From Lewinellaceae bacterium (GTDB lineage: Bacteria; Bacteroidota; Bacteroidia; Chitinophagales; Saprospiraceae), in the NCBI GenBank assembly GCA_020636095.1, contig JACJYN010000002.1:1922001-1986000 (forward strand): a stretch of 64,000 nucleotides of DNA, in the 5' to 3' direction. This document shows positions 16,673 through 25,260 of this stretch, in pieces (within the stretch, counting starts at the first letter, position 1; every line of letters starts with the position of its first letter). The position numbers and the translations under genes are program-made. Below the pieces are notes generated by a model. The model made no database searches, had not been told where the DNA came from, and saw nothing but the letters and a program-made list of their open reading frames with translations.

Positions 16673-18610
16673 TCAGGGCTTCCCTTTTCCATTTTCAGGA
16701 AAGCTAACGGAAAAAGAAGCGCCCTTTCCGGGCTGGCTTTCGACGGATATATTTCCTCCCATGGCCTCTACATAGCGGCGGGTGAGATAGAGCCCTTCCC
16801 CCAGAGACCGCTCGCCGTGAGCGAGGCCGTCGTGAAAGGTTTTACCCTGTTGGAAAAGTTGTTGTTGCGCTTGTGCAGAAAGGCCGGGGCCTTCGTCTTT
16901 TACGGTGAAGGCTACGCCATCGCCGGAGCCATGGAAGCCGACTGCTACCTTTTTACTTCTGGGAGAATACTTAATAGCGTTAGAGAGCAGGTTGGCAATG
17001 ATATGCCTGAACAGGAAGGGGTCGCCGGTAATCAGCTTGTGAGTAGGGGCGGCCTGAAATTGCAGGCTTATGGATTTACTACGGGCAAATGGCGTGAATT
17101 CCCGGATCAATTCTTTCAAAACCGGTAAGGGGTCGAAGGTGATATTTTGGATGTGTATACGGCTTCCCACCTTATTTTCGACCTCCATGATCTGGAGGCT
17201 GGCGCGGTCGATATCGGCGGTGGCCTGTTCAATCTCTGCCAGTATTTCTTTGCGCTCCTCTTCGCCGAAGGTTTCGGGTTGGGCCAGGGCATGGGTGTTG
17301 AACTGGATAAGGGAAAGCGGGTTGCGAATATCATGGGCGATCAGGCTGACCAGATGTTTTTTTTCGTTCAAAAGGGCCACCAACTCGGTATTCATTCGGA
17401 TGGCGGACTCATTTAATTTTTCAAGTTCCGCTTTCCGGCGGCGCAGCCTGTGATTGAAAAAGGCAATAATCCCGATGAGCAATAAAAAGAGGAGCGAACC
17501 GGCCAGCAACAAGGTGTTTCGGAAATTGGCCAAAGCGTATTGCTTTCGAAGCAGGCGGTTTTCTCTGGCTTTTTCCTGAGACTGGTACTTGGTGTCCATT
17601 TCCTGGATAACCCGCGTTTTTTCCTCTCCGATTAGTTGCGTTCTCGCTTCTGAATACAGGCGGTAATAATACAGAGCGCTGTCAGGTTGGCCGGTTGCGG
17701 AAAAAATATCGGATAATAACTCATAACTACTGGCCTTTTCCGGTAATAAGCCTCTATCCCTCGCTATGCCCAGCAGGGTACGGGCATAATACTCGGCGCT
17801 ATCGATCCGGTTGAGTTTCAGGTGCGTTTTGGCCAGCCCCTTGTAGGTATCTCTCAGGACCAGGGAATCCTGATGCAGGTGGGCATGATGCTGGGCACGG
17901 TAAAATATCTGTTGGGCTTGTTCGTGAAGTCCAATCTGTTGGTAGGTTGTTCCCAGCGTAATTAGGGTAAAGGCTTCTCCCTGGCTTTCCTCTTGTGCTT
18001 TGTAAATATCCAGAGCCTTGTTGAGATAAACGAAGACGGAGTCATAGTTTTCCGCCGTCCGGTAAATAAGCGCTATGGTGCGATAGGCGCTCGCCAGGGT
18101 TAATGGCTCATCCATGGTCTTCAGCTGATCTATGTTCTCATAAGCATAAGCCAGCGCCGGTTCGATATTTTCCAATTGCCAGTGGACGCCGCAGATGTTG
18201 ATGCGGCTTTTCACCAGTAGCAATTCCCACTCCTTACCCTTTTCTCTTTTAGCAATATTGAGCGCATCAATAAAGTGCTGCAAGGATGTTTCCGGGCTAT
18301 CTCCTTTGACGGCATAGGCTACACCCGTAGACATATGCCCCTGGTAGAGGAGTTGGGGCGACCCCAGCAAGCTAGCCAGGCGTATGAGTTCTTCACCATA
18401 GAAGATAGATTCATCCGGCACATCTTCGCGGTACGATTTACTGAGTTGCTGTAGTATTTTGGCTCTTTCTACGCTTTTTTCAGGTACTTTCTTCAGCGCC
18501 TGGATCAGGCTGTCCCTATTTATATCGGCGGCTACGAGGGAGAGGGGGAGTGAGAAAAACAACAGAAGGCAGGATACAATATAAATGGGGTCTTTTTGAG
18601 GCATTTTCAT
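16673..18610 (-). CDS. TPR-containing membrane sensor histidine kinase
   Basis: The 645-residue protein has a signal peptide (1-28, ending LVAA), five to six TPR units in the periplasm (about 70-330), a membrane helix (about 368-388, TLLLAGSLLFLLLIGIIAFF), a short coiled coil, HisKA with the phosphorylated His at residue 426 (AHDIRNPLSL) and an HATPase domain (NLLSNAIKYSP, DEGPGLS, GEGLYLTRRYVE). The G2 box reads GEGLYL instead of the usual GxGLGL, a modest deviation. It lies 30 bp downstream of the regulator at 18641-19330 and is surely cotranscribed and paired with it. The TPR sensor suggests that it detects a protein or peptide at the membrane. Confidence 0.92.
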   Translation of the reverse strand: MKMPQKDPIYIVSCLLLFFSLPLSLVAADINRDSLIQALKKVPEKSVERAKILQQLSKSYREDVPDESIFYGEELIRLASLLGSPQLLYQGHMSTGVAYAVKGDSPETSLQHFIDALNIAKREKGKEWELLLVKSRINICGVHWQLENIEPALAYAYENIDQLKTMDEPLTLASAYRTIALIYRTAENYDSVFVYLNKALDIYKAQEESQGEAFTLITLGTTYQQIGLHEQAQQIFYRAQHHAHLHQDSLVLRDTYKGLAKTHLKLNRIDSAEYYARTLLGIARDRGLLPEKASSYELLSDIFSATGQPDSALYYYRLYSEARTQLIGEEKTRVIQEMDTKYQSQEKARENRLLRKQYALANFRNTLLLAGSLLFLLLIGIIAFFNHRLRRRKAELEKLNESAIRMNTELVALLNEKKHLVSLIAHDIRNPLSLIQFNTHALAQPETFGEEERKEILAEIEQATADIDRASLQIMEVENKVGSRIHIQNITFDPLPVLKELIREFTPFARSKSISLQFQAAPTHKLITGDPFLFRHIIANLLSNAIKYSPRSKKVAVGFHGSGDGVAFTVKDEGPGLSAQAQQQLFQQGKTFHDGLAHGERSLGEGLYLTRRYVEAMGGNISVESQPGKGASFSVSFPENGKGKP

Positions 18611-18640
18611 CAGGTTTGTGGGCTACCTGTCCTTTAAATA

Positions 18641-19330
18641 TTACATATACGGCTTTAGTTTATTGCTGAGTTGTACTTTATTGGCCACTTCAAACTTTTT
18701 ATAAAGTACTTTAACATAGTGGCGTACGGTATTGACCGAGAGGTTAATATGCTGTGCGATCTCCTGGTAGCTTTGTCCCTCGATCAACCCCTTAGCTACT
18801 TGCTGCTCTCTCTTGTTCAAGGGTATCGCTTGTTCGCCAAGCCCTTCTGAGGCGGCGGCCTCGCATTCATCAAACGAGGGAATACCGGTCTTGGGGCGTG
18901 ACTTCTGCTTCCTGATGTAGGGCAGAATGTGAACAGCGGCTTCCGGGTCGAGATAGGTGCCTCCGGCATAGGTCGTGTCTATCGCTTCTAATAACTTAGG
19001 CAGCCCCGAACCTTTGAGGTAGAAACTGTCGGCGCCTTCTTGCAGTGCCCGCAGCAGATAATCAGGGTGGTTATGTCCAGTAATGACAAGGATTTTGATA
19101 TTGGGCAATAAATTTTTGATCTTTTGCAGGTGGCCGATGGTATTGATAGATCCGGAAAGCTCAATATCGAGTAGTAAAAGATCGAGCTTCAGCTTTTCAT
19201 TCAGGCGTTCAAAGAATTCGCCCAGAGAACCAGCTGAAACTACACATTCCAAATCATCCTGTTTATTTAAAAAAAAGGCCATTCGCTTCGAAAGGCGTTG
19301 GTCGTCTTCTATCAGTGCAATTTGTTTCAT
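18641..19330 (-). CDS. NarL/LuxR-family response regulator
   Basis: The 229-residue protein has a receiver domain with acidic pocket EDD (8-10), phosphoryl acceptor Asp55 (LLLLDIELSG), switch ITGHNH and the conserved Lys in YLKGSG. The LuxR helix-turn-helix is at about 175-225 (GQSYQEIAQHINLSVNTVRH, then YVKVLYKKFEV). It is first in a two-gene operon with the kinase at 16673-18610. It is a paralogue of the regulator at 9809-10474 and shares with it an upstream motif. Confidence 0.92.
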   Translation of the reverse strand: MKQIALIEDDQRLSKRMAFFLNKQDDLECVVSAGSLGEFFERLNEKLKLDLLLLDIELSGSINTIGHLQKIKNLLPNIKILVITGHNHPDYLLRALQEGADSFYLKGSGLPKLLEAIDTTYAGGTYLDPEAAVHILPYIRKQKSRPKTGIPSFDECEAAASEGLGEQAIPLNKREQQVAKGLIEGQSYQEIAQHINLSVNTVRHYVKVLYKKFEVANKVQLSNKLKPYM

Positions 19331-19385
19331 AATAACTGAGCTCAGTTTCTCTATAAATTAACTTCCATTAAATTTATCACATTTT

Positions 19386-19452
19386 CATGTGAAAATGGGG
19401 CCCTGATAAAAGAAAAACACATGTTTTTCACATCCCTATGCAATTGATGCAT
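19386..19452. promoter_or_regulatory. Motif shared upstream of two response-regulator genes (copy 2)
   Basis: TTTCACAT, CCC, TATGCAATTG, A, TGCA at 19427-19452 matches copy 1 at 10678-10702 in all fixed positions. ATGTGAAA at 19387-19394 is an inverted arm, as in copy 1 but on the other side. It lies about 100 bp upstream of the regulator gene read leftwards. Confidence 0.5.
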
Positions 19453-19605
19453 TGCCGGATTCTGTTTTTCTTTGCATTAATAATCATTCAAAAGAGCTTT
19501 GTAGGAAATATAAACCGTGTGTTGCCGACAGAGGCGTCGGCTTTGATAACCCAAGCAAAGAAACACAAACACACGAAAAAACCATTTAAGTGTTGGGAGA
19601 ATTGC

Positions 19606-19642
19606 AGCCTCTTGGTCCTGAAAACGCCAAGAGGCTTTTTTT
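19606..19642 (+). terminator. Intrinsic terminator without an obvious gene
   Basis: Stem AGCCTCTTGG/CCAAGAGGCT with an 11-base loop and seven T on the + strand. No protein gene on the + strand ends here: 19331-19605 holds no convincing ORF, so the terminator implies a small rightward transcript from the 19.4-kb region, perhaps a regulatory RNA opposite the regulator operon. A second small hairpin (GCCGAC/GTCGGC) is at about 19523-19540. Confidence 0.7.
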
Positions 19643-19682
19643 ATGGGCAGTTTGAACACACGCTAACATATCATCCTTGTGC

Positions 19683-20048
19683 TTACTTCCCCACCAACTC
19701 CTGAAATGTATCCCCCTTTTCCTCCTGCGGCTGGTGCTTACAGGGAAAATCCTTTTCGATCAGCATCTCGAGTATTGGGCCGCCCTCCAGCGATTGGCGC
19801 CCTTCAATGCCCACTTCCTCCGTTTCGATCCAGTGCCGGGCGACGGCGGCCGGCAGGCTGATGCGCAGCAGTCCATCCTGAAAGGTGGGCTCAAAAGACG
19901 CCACCGGTGCGATGGCCAATTCAAAAGACAGGCTCTGGCCGGGTGCAATGTGGATGGTTTCCCGTATGTGTTGGCGGGTGGACAATTCTTCTACGTCTGA
20001 CTTTCTGAGCCGGAAGCGCAGGTGGTTGGCCGTACAGCGTATCTTCAT
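19683..20048 (-). CDS. DUF7009-like protein
   Basis: The 121-residue protein begins MKIRCTANHLRFRLRKSDVEEL, the pattern of a small Bacteroidota family (annotated DUF7009) in which MKIRI..N.LRFRL.K.DV opens a beta-rich fold. No catalytic residues are evident and no function is known. It has no signal peptide or membrane helix. It stands alone between a terminator and a group B element. Confidence 0.65.
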   Translation of the reverse strand: MKIRCTANHLRFRLRKSDVEELSTRQHIRETIHIAPGQSLSFELAIAPVASFEPTFQDGLLRISLPAAVARHWIETEEVGIEGRQSLEGGPILEMLIEKDFPCKHQPQEEKGDTFQELVGK

Positions 20049-20159
20049 TGGATGTTGGTTTTGTCTGAAAATTTTGGCTGAAAATATAACAAGTTTATCA
20101 GGTAAATGATCGAATTAATGGGGCCCCCATGGAAAAAACCGTAATATTAACTACATTTA

Positions 20160-20316
20160 GGGGCCGGAGAAAAATAAGTTTCCCGTTTCAGGCGAGCTAT
20201 TTTTTTGCTAGACGAGGCGTGAGGAGGAAGCATAGCGGGGCTACGTGACCAACGAACAACGAAGTATAGCGGAAAAATAGCCGTATCAAATGGGGAAGTT
20301 ATTCTTCGCCGGGCCC
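20160..20316. repeat. Group B palindromic element, 157 bp
   Basis: The ends are GGGGCCGGAGAAAAATAAGT and a matching right end running into CGGGCCC, flanked by TTA on both sides. The core contains GACGAGGCG, GCATAGC, GCTACG and CAACGAAGTA, the same order as in group A. The only other copy, of identical length, is at 50508-50664. Confidence 0.85.
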
Positions 20317-20346
20317 TTAGGAAGTTAAGAACCAACACCTATATAT

Positions 20347-21294
20347 ATGAGGTTTCTTTCCCTCTTTGTTTTCCTGTTATTCTGTGCTTACGCTCTGGTC
20401 GCCCGTTGGTACTTTGTCTGTCAGGTGCGACAGCTCTGTGGGGAGGAGCAGGTGGAAGATGTCCGGCTGAAAACCCTGCGGTTGACGGAAGGGGACTCGG
20501 CTATTCTGAAGGGATACGACCAGTTTGCCTTTGATTCGGCCAGTATCCTGCCCCGGGTCAACCGCAATAACGAAGCTTTTCTGGATACCGTTGCCGCCAT
20601 TCTTCAGGCTCATCCGGATCGCAACATGACCATTACGGCTTTTTATCGCGACGGCGAAAAGGGCATCAAGCCCGGCTTTTTCGAAAATATCGGGCTGGCG
20701 CGCGCCGACCAGATTCGGAAATTACTCATGAAACGAGGCATAGCGCAGGGCCGCATTTCTCTCGATCACGGCCTGAGCGAAGATGCCCAACTCAAGGAAC
20801 CGCTGCTTTTTGACCTTTACGATCCGAATAACATTCCCAGCGATTTTGAAAAGGTTGTTTTCACCTTCAAAAATATGACCTTCTCCGATGCCAACTTCGA
20901 ATACAATTCCGATGTATTTAAGCCCGGCGAACCCTTTAAATTATATGGAGATTCGGTGAAAACGTATCTGGGGCTGAACACGGATGCACTCATCCGGATA
21001 GTAGGCCATACCGATAGTATTGGCTCAGCCGACTACAACCTCGACCTCGGCATGCGCCGCGCCCAGAGTGCGCGCGATTACTTTCGGGATCTGGGCGTAG
21101 AGGCGAAGATCGAGGTGGAATCCGCCGGGGAAGAACGGCCGGTGGCCCCTAACACTCACCCGGATGGTACCGACAACCCGGAGGGCCGCCAGAAAAACCG
21201 CCGCGTCAACTTTATCCTGACCACCTCCGAAGAATATGAACAAGAACTGGAGGAAAACAAGAAAATACTGGAGGACGCCAGCGACCTGAATTAG
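20347..21294 (+). CDS. OmpA-family protein with two OmpA-like domains
   Basis: The 315-residue protein starts with an N-terminal hydrophobic segment (MRFLSLFVFLLFCAYALVA) that may be a signal or an anchor. A degenerate OmpA-like domain (about 50-140; FAFDSASILP, ADQIRKLLMKRGI) is followed by a good one (about 185-290; YNSDVFKP, RIVGHTDSIGSADYNLDLGM, RAQSARDYFRDLGV, NRRVNF). The second has the Asp and Arg (HTDS, KNRRV) that grip meso-diaminopimelate in peptidoglycan. The first lacks the Asp motif. It probably links the cell envelope to peptidoglycan. The next gene starts 68 bp downstream in the same direction and may be cotranscribed. Confidence 0.88.
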   Translation: MRFLSLFVFLLFCAYALVARWYFVCQVRQLCGEEQVEDVRLKTLRLTEGDSAILKGYDQFAFDSASILPRVNRNNEAFLDTVAAILQAHPDRNMTITAFYRDGEKGIKPGFFENIGLARADQIRKLLMKRGIAQGRISLDHGLSEDAQLKEPLLFDLYDPNNIPSDFEKVVFTFKNMTFSDANFEYNSDVFKPGEPFKLYGDSVKTYLGLNTDALIRIVGHTDSIGSADYNLDLGMRRAQSARDYFRDLGVEAKIEVESAGEERPVAPNTHPDGTDNPEGRQKNRRVNFILTTSEEYEQELEENKKILEDASDLN

Positions 21295-21362
21295 AAAAGG
21301 CCGCTCGACATTGCCAGCCAGGCCTTTGAATAAACGCTATTCATTCACTCATTATACCAACC

Positions 21363-22778
21363 ATGGACTTTAGCAAACTCTTCGACCAGTTTAATACGCA
21401 AGACAGCTACGCTATTCTGTTTATCATGCTGATCGCTTTTCTTTTTGGCCTGTTGCTGGGCTACATCCTTCGCAGCCGCCGGGTGATACAACTAAGGCGG
21501 GAACTGAAGGAGCAACAAAAAGAGCTGGCCGGCATGAAAGCCCAGGCCGAAGCCCTGGAGGAGCAATTGGGGCTGAAAGAGGCAGACCTCAAAAAGGCAG
21601 GCTTCGCACTCCAGGAGGCGGAGGCCAAAGCAGAGCGCATTGAGGATGAAAAACAGGCATTACATAAGGAAATCTTCAACCTCAACCGGCAGCTCGACGA
21701 GCTGCATTCGGCCGATAAGTCTTATGAAGCTACCATCGATGAGTTGAATACGGCCATCATTGGCCTACAGGCGAAAAACAAACAACTATCGGAAACCCTG
21801 GAAACGGAAGAAGAAGGGGTTGAGAGCCTGGCCCAAATGCAGAGCATCTACAACGCTACCCGCCAACGCCTGGAGGCAGTAGAGAACAAGATGGAAAAAC
21901 TGGCGGGCGAGAATGAACACCTGCGCGAGGAGTTGGACGGGCTCAAGAGCAGGGAGTCCGAGCTGTCTGTTGCGGCCGGCTCCGGCGCCTTCAAGGCCGA
22001 TCGCCTGGAGGCAGTGGAAGAGAAACTGGCCAGGCTGGCAGGCGAGAATGAACACCTTCGCGACGAGCTGGATGGCCTGAAGAGTAGCGGGTTGGTTGTC
22101 GCAACAGCCACTCCGGATTCGGTGGCGGCGCCTCGCAGTATCCACCCCGAACCGGGCTTGCCCGATGCCAGTGTGGTAGAGGAAGAACCCGAGATAGCGG
22201 TCAAACCGGAAAAACCCTTCCTCCGGGACAAGATCGGGGATGCTGCCGAAATTCATGAAAGCGACGACCTGACCCGCATAGAAGGGGTTGGCCCTTTCCT
22301 GGAAAAGAAACTCAATGAACTCGGGGTGTATACCTATGATGAAATCGCCAGCTGGGATTCCGGCCGCGTTCGGGAGGTGACCCAAGCCATCCAATACTTT
22401 GAAGGCCGTATCGAACGGGATAACTGGGTAGAACAGGCGGCCCGCCTGGCTTTTAGAAAGCAGGAAAACCCCGAGGCCTTCCAGGCGAAGCCAGACGCAA
22501 TGTCCAACGACCCGGAAGACCTGAAGATCATCGAAGGGATCGGCCCTAAGATCGAAGAGCTGCTCAAAACCGCCGGTATCGACAATTGGGCGGCTCTCGC
22601 CGAGGCGGAAACAGACTTACTGCACGATATTCTCGAAGCTGCCGGTTCCAGCTTCCGCATTCACGATCCTTCCACCTGGCCTACTCAGGCCCGATTGGCC
22701 GTCAATGGCGAGTGGGGTGTATTGAAAGAATATCAGGCCGAGCTGTTTGGGGGAAGAGAGCCGGACCGGGAGCCGTAG
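21363..22778 (+). CDS. Membrane-anchored coiled-coil protein with two HhH-type domains
   Basis: The 471-residue protein has one N-terminal membrane helix (about 18-38, AILFIMLIAFLFGLLLGYIL), a long coiled coil (about 45-225) containing a duplicated 40-residue block (LARLAGENEHLRDELDGLKS), a low-complexity acidic linker, and two helix-hairpin-helix-like modules of the type seen in DUF4332 proteins: DDLTRIEGVGPFLEKKLNEL (about 300) and EDLKIIEGIGPKIEELLKTA (about 385). Such modules in other proteins bind nucleic acid or protein. Proteins of this layout are frequent next to OmpA-like genes in Bacteroidota, but no function is established. Confidence 0.85.
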   Translation: MDFSKLFDQFNTQDSYAILFIMLIAFLFGLLLGYILRSRRVIQLRRELKEQQKELAGMKAQAEALEEQLGLKEADLKKAGFALQEAEAKAERIEDEKQALHKEIFNLNRQLDELHSADKSYEATIDELNTAIIGLQAKNKQLSETLETEEEGVESLAQMQSIYNATRQRLEAVENKMEKLAGENEHLREELDGLKSRESELSVAAGSGAFKADRLEAVEEKLARLAGENEHLRDELDGLKSSGLVVATATPDSVAAPRSIHPEPGLPDASVVEEEPEIAVKPEKPFLRDKIGDAAEIHESDDLTRIEGVGPFLEKKLNELGVYTYDEIASWDSGRVREVTQAIQYFEGRIERDNWVEQAARLAFRKQENPEAFQAKPDAMSNDPEDLKIIEGIGPKIEELLKTAGIDNWAALAEAETDLLHDILEAAGSSFRIHDPSTWPTQARLAVNGEWGVLKEYQAELFGGREPDREP

Positions 22779-22846
22779 GTTTGTTATCTGTTATCTGTTA
22801 TCTGGGATTCGTTATTGGGGGATTCATCGTCCTTCGATTACCCGAA

Positions 22847-24166
22847 TCAGGACACAACGCCCTCCCACTCTGGCGCCTCTTGCGGTATCTGCCGCCGGAT
22901 TTTATTGAAGAAGGGATGGAAGTGCACCTCCAGGCTGTGCCGCTTGGTGTGGAGGAAATCCTTTTCAATCTCCCGGCACTCTTGTTCCGCCAGTTCCCGT
23001 ATCTTTTTCGGCATTGGCCATCGCCCCGCCACGTGGTTGGCGGCCAGTTTGGCCTGCAGGTCGGATAAGGGCCAGATGCAGCCCTGCGGCTGGGTGAGGC
23101 CGATAAAAAACAGCGTGGGGTGATCCGGGTGGATCATGCGTAAATACAGTGGAATGCGGTCTTCTTCTTCAAAATTGATAAAGTTCTCATCAAAAAACGG
23201 AAAGGCGATCTTGTAGCCGGTGGCGGCGATGACCACATCGTATTCTTCCATTTTCCCATTTCTGAAATGCACCTTTTTCCCCTCGAAGCGCTCGATGCCC
23301 TTGCGAGGGTGTACTCTTCCGTGGCGAATGCGGTAGAGCAATTCCGAATTGAGGGTGGGGTGGCATTGGGTGATGGGGTAGTCCGGCCTTTCGAGTCCGT
23401 AGTCCTGGTAGTCGCCGACCTGTAGGCGCAGGCTCAGCTTTTGCAGTGGTTGGCGTACGAAGTGGGGCAGGTGGGTTAGCAACTTGTTGTAGGTATCCGT
23501 TGGTTTACCCATCATAAACTTGGGGATGATGTAGTAGGGGCGGCGCATGCTGATGGCCACGTGGCGGGCTACCCGGCTGATCTCCACGGCGCAGTCGCAG
23601 CCCGAATTGCCGGCGCCGATCACCAGCACCCGCTTGCCGGCAAAGGGCGCATTGGTTTTGTAGCTGTGGGAATGCAGATACTCGCCAGTGAAGGCGCCTG
23701 GAATATCCGGCCAGCGGGGTACAGAGTGGTGGCCGTTGGCGGCGAACAGGTAGTCGAAATGGTGCTGCTCCCCATTCTCCAGAGTAACGGCCCACTTCTT
23801 TTCTGCTGTCTCCTCCACCTTAGCTATTGGCGTATTGAAGCGGATGTATTTTTCCAGCCCGAAATGGCGGGCGTAGTTCTGAAAATAGGCCAGCACCTGG
23901 GCATGGGAGGGATAATCCGGATAGTGATCCGGCATGGGGAAATCCAGAAATTCAGACATCGTCCGGGAGGAGATGATGTGGGTGGTCTCGCAAACGCTGG
24001 AATGCGATTCGCCCGCCGTGAAAATCCAGTTGCCGCCCACCTGATCGTTCTTCTCAAAGCAAACGACGTTCTCCACGCCGGCCTGTACGAGGTTTTTGAT
24101 CGCGGCCAGGCCAGAGCAACCGGCGCCAATGACGCATACGGTGGGGGGGGCTGCGGGGTATTTCAT
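22847..24166 (-). CDS. Flavin-containing monooxygenase
   Basis: The 439-residue protein has the FAD-binding GxGxxG motif near the N-terminus (VIGAGCSGLAAIKN), the FMO fingerprint FTGEYLHSHSYK (about 160-171, corresponding to FxGxxxHxxxY), the NADPH-binding GxGxxG (VIGAGNSGCDCAVEI, about 178-192) and the C-terminal ATGY motif. Family members use NADPH and O2 to oxygenate soft nucleophiles such as amines and sulfides. The substrate cannot be told. It is convergent with the HhH protein gene; the 70-bp gap holds three TTATCTG repeats. Confidence 0.92.
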   Translation of the reverse strand: MKYPAAPPTVCVIGAGCSGLAAIKNLVQAGVENVVCFEKNDQVGGNWIFTAGESHSSVCETTHIISSRTMSEFLDFPMPDHYPDYPSHAQVLAYFQNYARHFGLEKYIRFNTPIAKVEETAEKKWAVTLENGEQHHFDYLFAANGHHSVPRWPDIPGAFTGEYLHSHSYKTNAPFAGKRVLVIGAGNSGCDCAVEISRVARHVAISMRRPYYIIPKFMMGKPTDTYNKLLTHLPHFVRQPLQKLSLRLQVGDYQDYGLERPDYPITQCHPTLNSELLYRIRHGRVHPRKGIERFEGKKVHFRNGKMEEYDVVIAATGYKIAFPFFDENFINFEEEDRIPLYLRMIHPDHPTLFFIGLTQPQGCIWPLSDLQAKLAANHVAGRWPMPKKIRELAEQECREIEKDFLHTKRHSLEVHFHPFFNKIRRQIPQEAPEWEGVVS

Positions 24167-24306
24167 GGGTATATTGTTAAATTTTTGTCGGCAGGTTTGC
24201 GGGCACTGTCTTTATCGGGTCATCCCCACATCCACGCTTACTTCTTGTAAGGGCCTAAGAATTTCTCTCCATCAAAGTGGATTAAATGATCGGGATTTTC
24301 AGCAAC

Positions 24307-25260
24307 TCATACTTCTGTTTCCCATGCGATATCTGCAATGAATTTTCTGAATGTCCCCCTATCTAAAAAAGCAGTCACGTAGATGATATCGGCCGTACAC
24401 TTTTTTGTCAATTCCTTCAATTGGAGTAATCTCAATTCGCTAATTGCTCCTGAGCTATGAACAGCTTCAATGAGGTAGAGCCAATTTTTCCCCTTTGAGT
24501 AGGCAATAACATCAGGTAACTCTTCATGTGAAATCTCAAAGAAATTGAGTTTCTTCAATCCTTCTTTATCTAAGTGAAGGTATTTATCTATAGTATCTCC
24601 AACATATAACACAATTGAACCATAGCCATATCTTGGAAGAAACTGTTCAATTATTGCTTTTTGTAAGTCGTTGTGCAATCCAGGTGAGAACTTCAGTTTT
24701 TTACCCGATGGCAATATGATTGGAACTTTCTTTATAGCCCTTTTCCGCTGTAGCTTTTCTGCAAGCGATTTGACGTCCTTAAGTTGATCTTTAATTTGTG
24801 CAGCCCAATTTTCATAGGGATAACCTTCCAGCAATTTTACATAATCAGAATTTAGCCCATACCCTCTCGTAGAGTCATTAGTGGCGGAATTAGGACTTGA
24901 TTGTAAAACAATACCAGCAGCTACGAGTAATTTCAGGTCTTTTCGCCGAATATCATCATACGAACCGCTACTGATATTTTCCTGGAAGTACTGATTTACA
25001 TATTCAATGATCTCTCTTGTGGTTAGGGCATAATTGCTGTTTTGTAGGTCTTTAGCTCGGGTGAAATCATCAACTTGTTTGACGTCAGCAACTGCTAAAA
25101 ATGCTACAGCCATTTTTTCCAATCTTCTTGGAGTGCTATTAAGGGGGATGCCAAAATTTTCAAGGATGAATAGAGTATGGTTGATCAATCCTTGAATTTC
25201 AGGCCTCTTTGCTGCAAATGTTTTGCATTTGCTTGGTTTGATATAACTTCTTAGGTTCAT
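24307..25260 (-). CDS. Type II restriction endonuclease, BsuBI/PstI family
   Basis: The 317-residue protein matches the BsuBI/PstI family. The N-terminal half is a winged-helix-like region (RLEKMAVAFLAVADVKQVDD, NSDYVKLL). The C-terminal catalytic part carries FFEISHEELPDVIAYSK and LIEAVHSSGAIS, the positions of the metal-binding Asp and Glu, and ends in the family motif YVTAFLDRGTFRKF. Family members cut CTGCAG; whether this one does is not shown. The start overlaps the end of the methyltransferase gene by 62 bp, a coupling usual in R-M operons. Base composition is clearly AT-richer than the flanks, suggesting transfer. Confidence 0.88.
   Translation of the reverse strand: MNLRSYIKPSKCKTFAAKRPEIQGLINHTLFILENFGIPLNSTPRRLEKMAVAFLAVADVKQVDDFTRAKDLQNSNYALTTREIIEYVNQYFQENISSGSYDDIRRKDLKLLVAAGIVLQSSPNSATNDSTRGYGLNSDYVKLLEGYPYENWAAQIKDQLKDVKSLAEKLQRKRAIKKVPIILPSGKKLKFSPGLHNDLQKAIIEQFLPRYGYGSIVLYVGDTIDKYLHLDKEGLKKLNFFEISHEELPDVIAYSKGKNWLYLIEAVHSSGAISELRLLQLKELTKKCTADIIYVTAFLDRGTFRKFIADIAWETEV

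Noticed and set aside
23561..24250. 229-codon + strand ORF
   Set aside because: It is antisense to the clear flavin monooxygenase gene and shows no motif.
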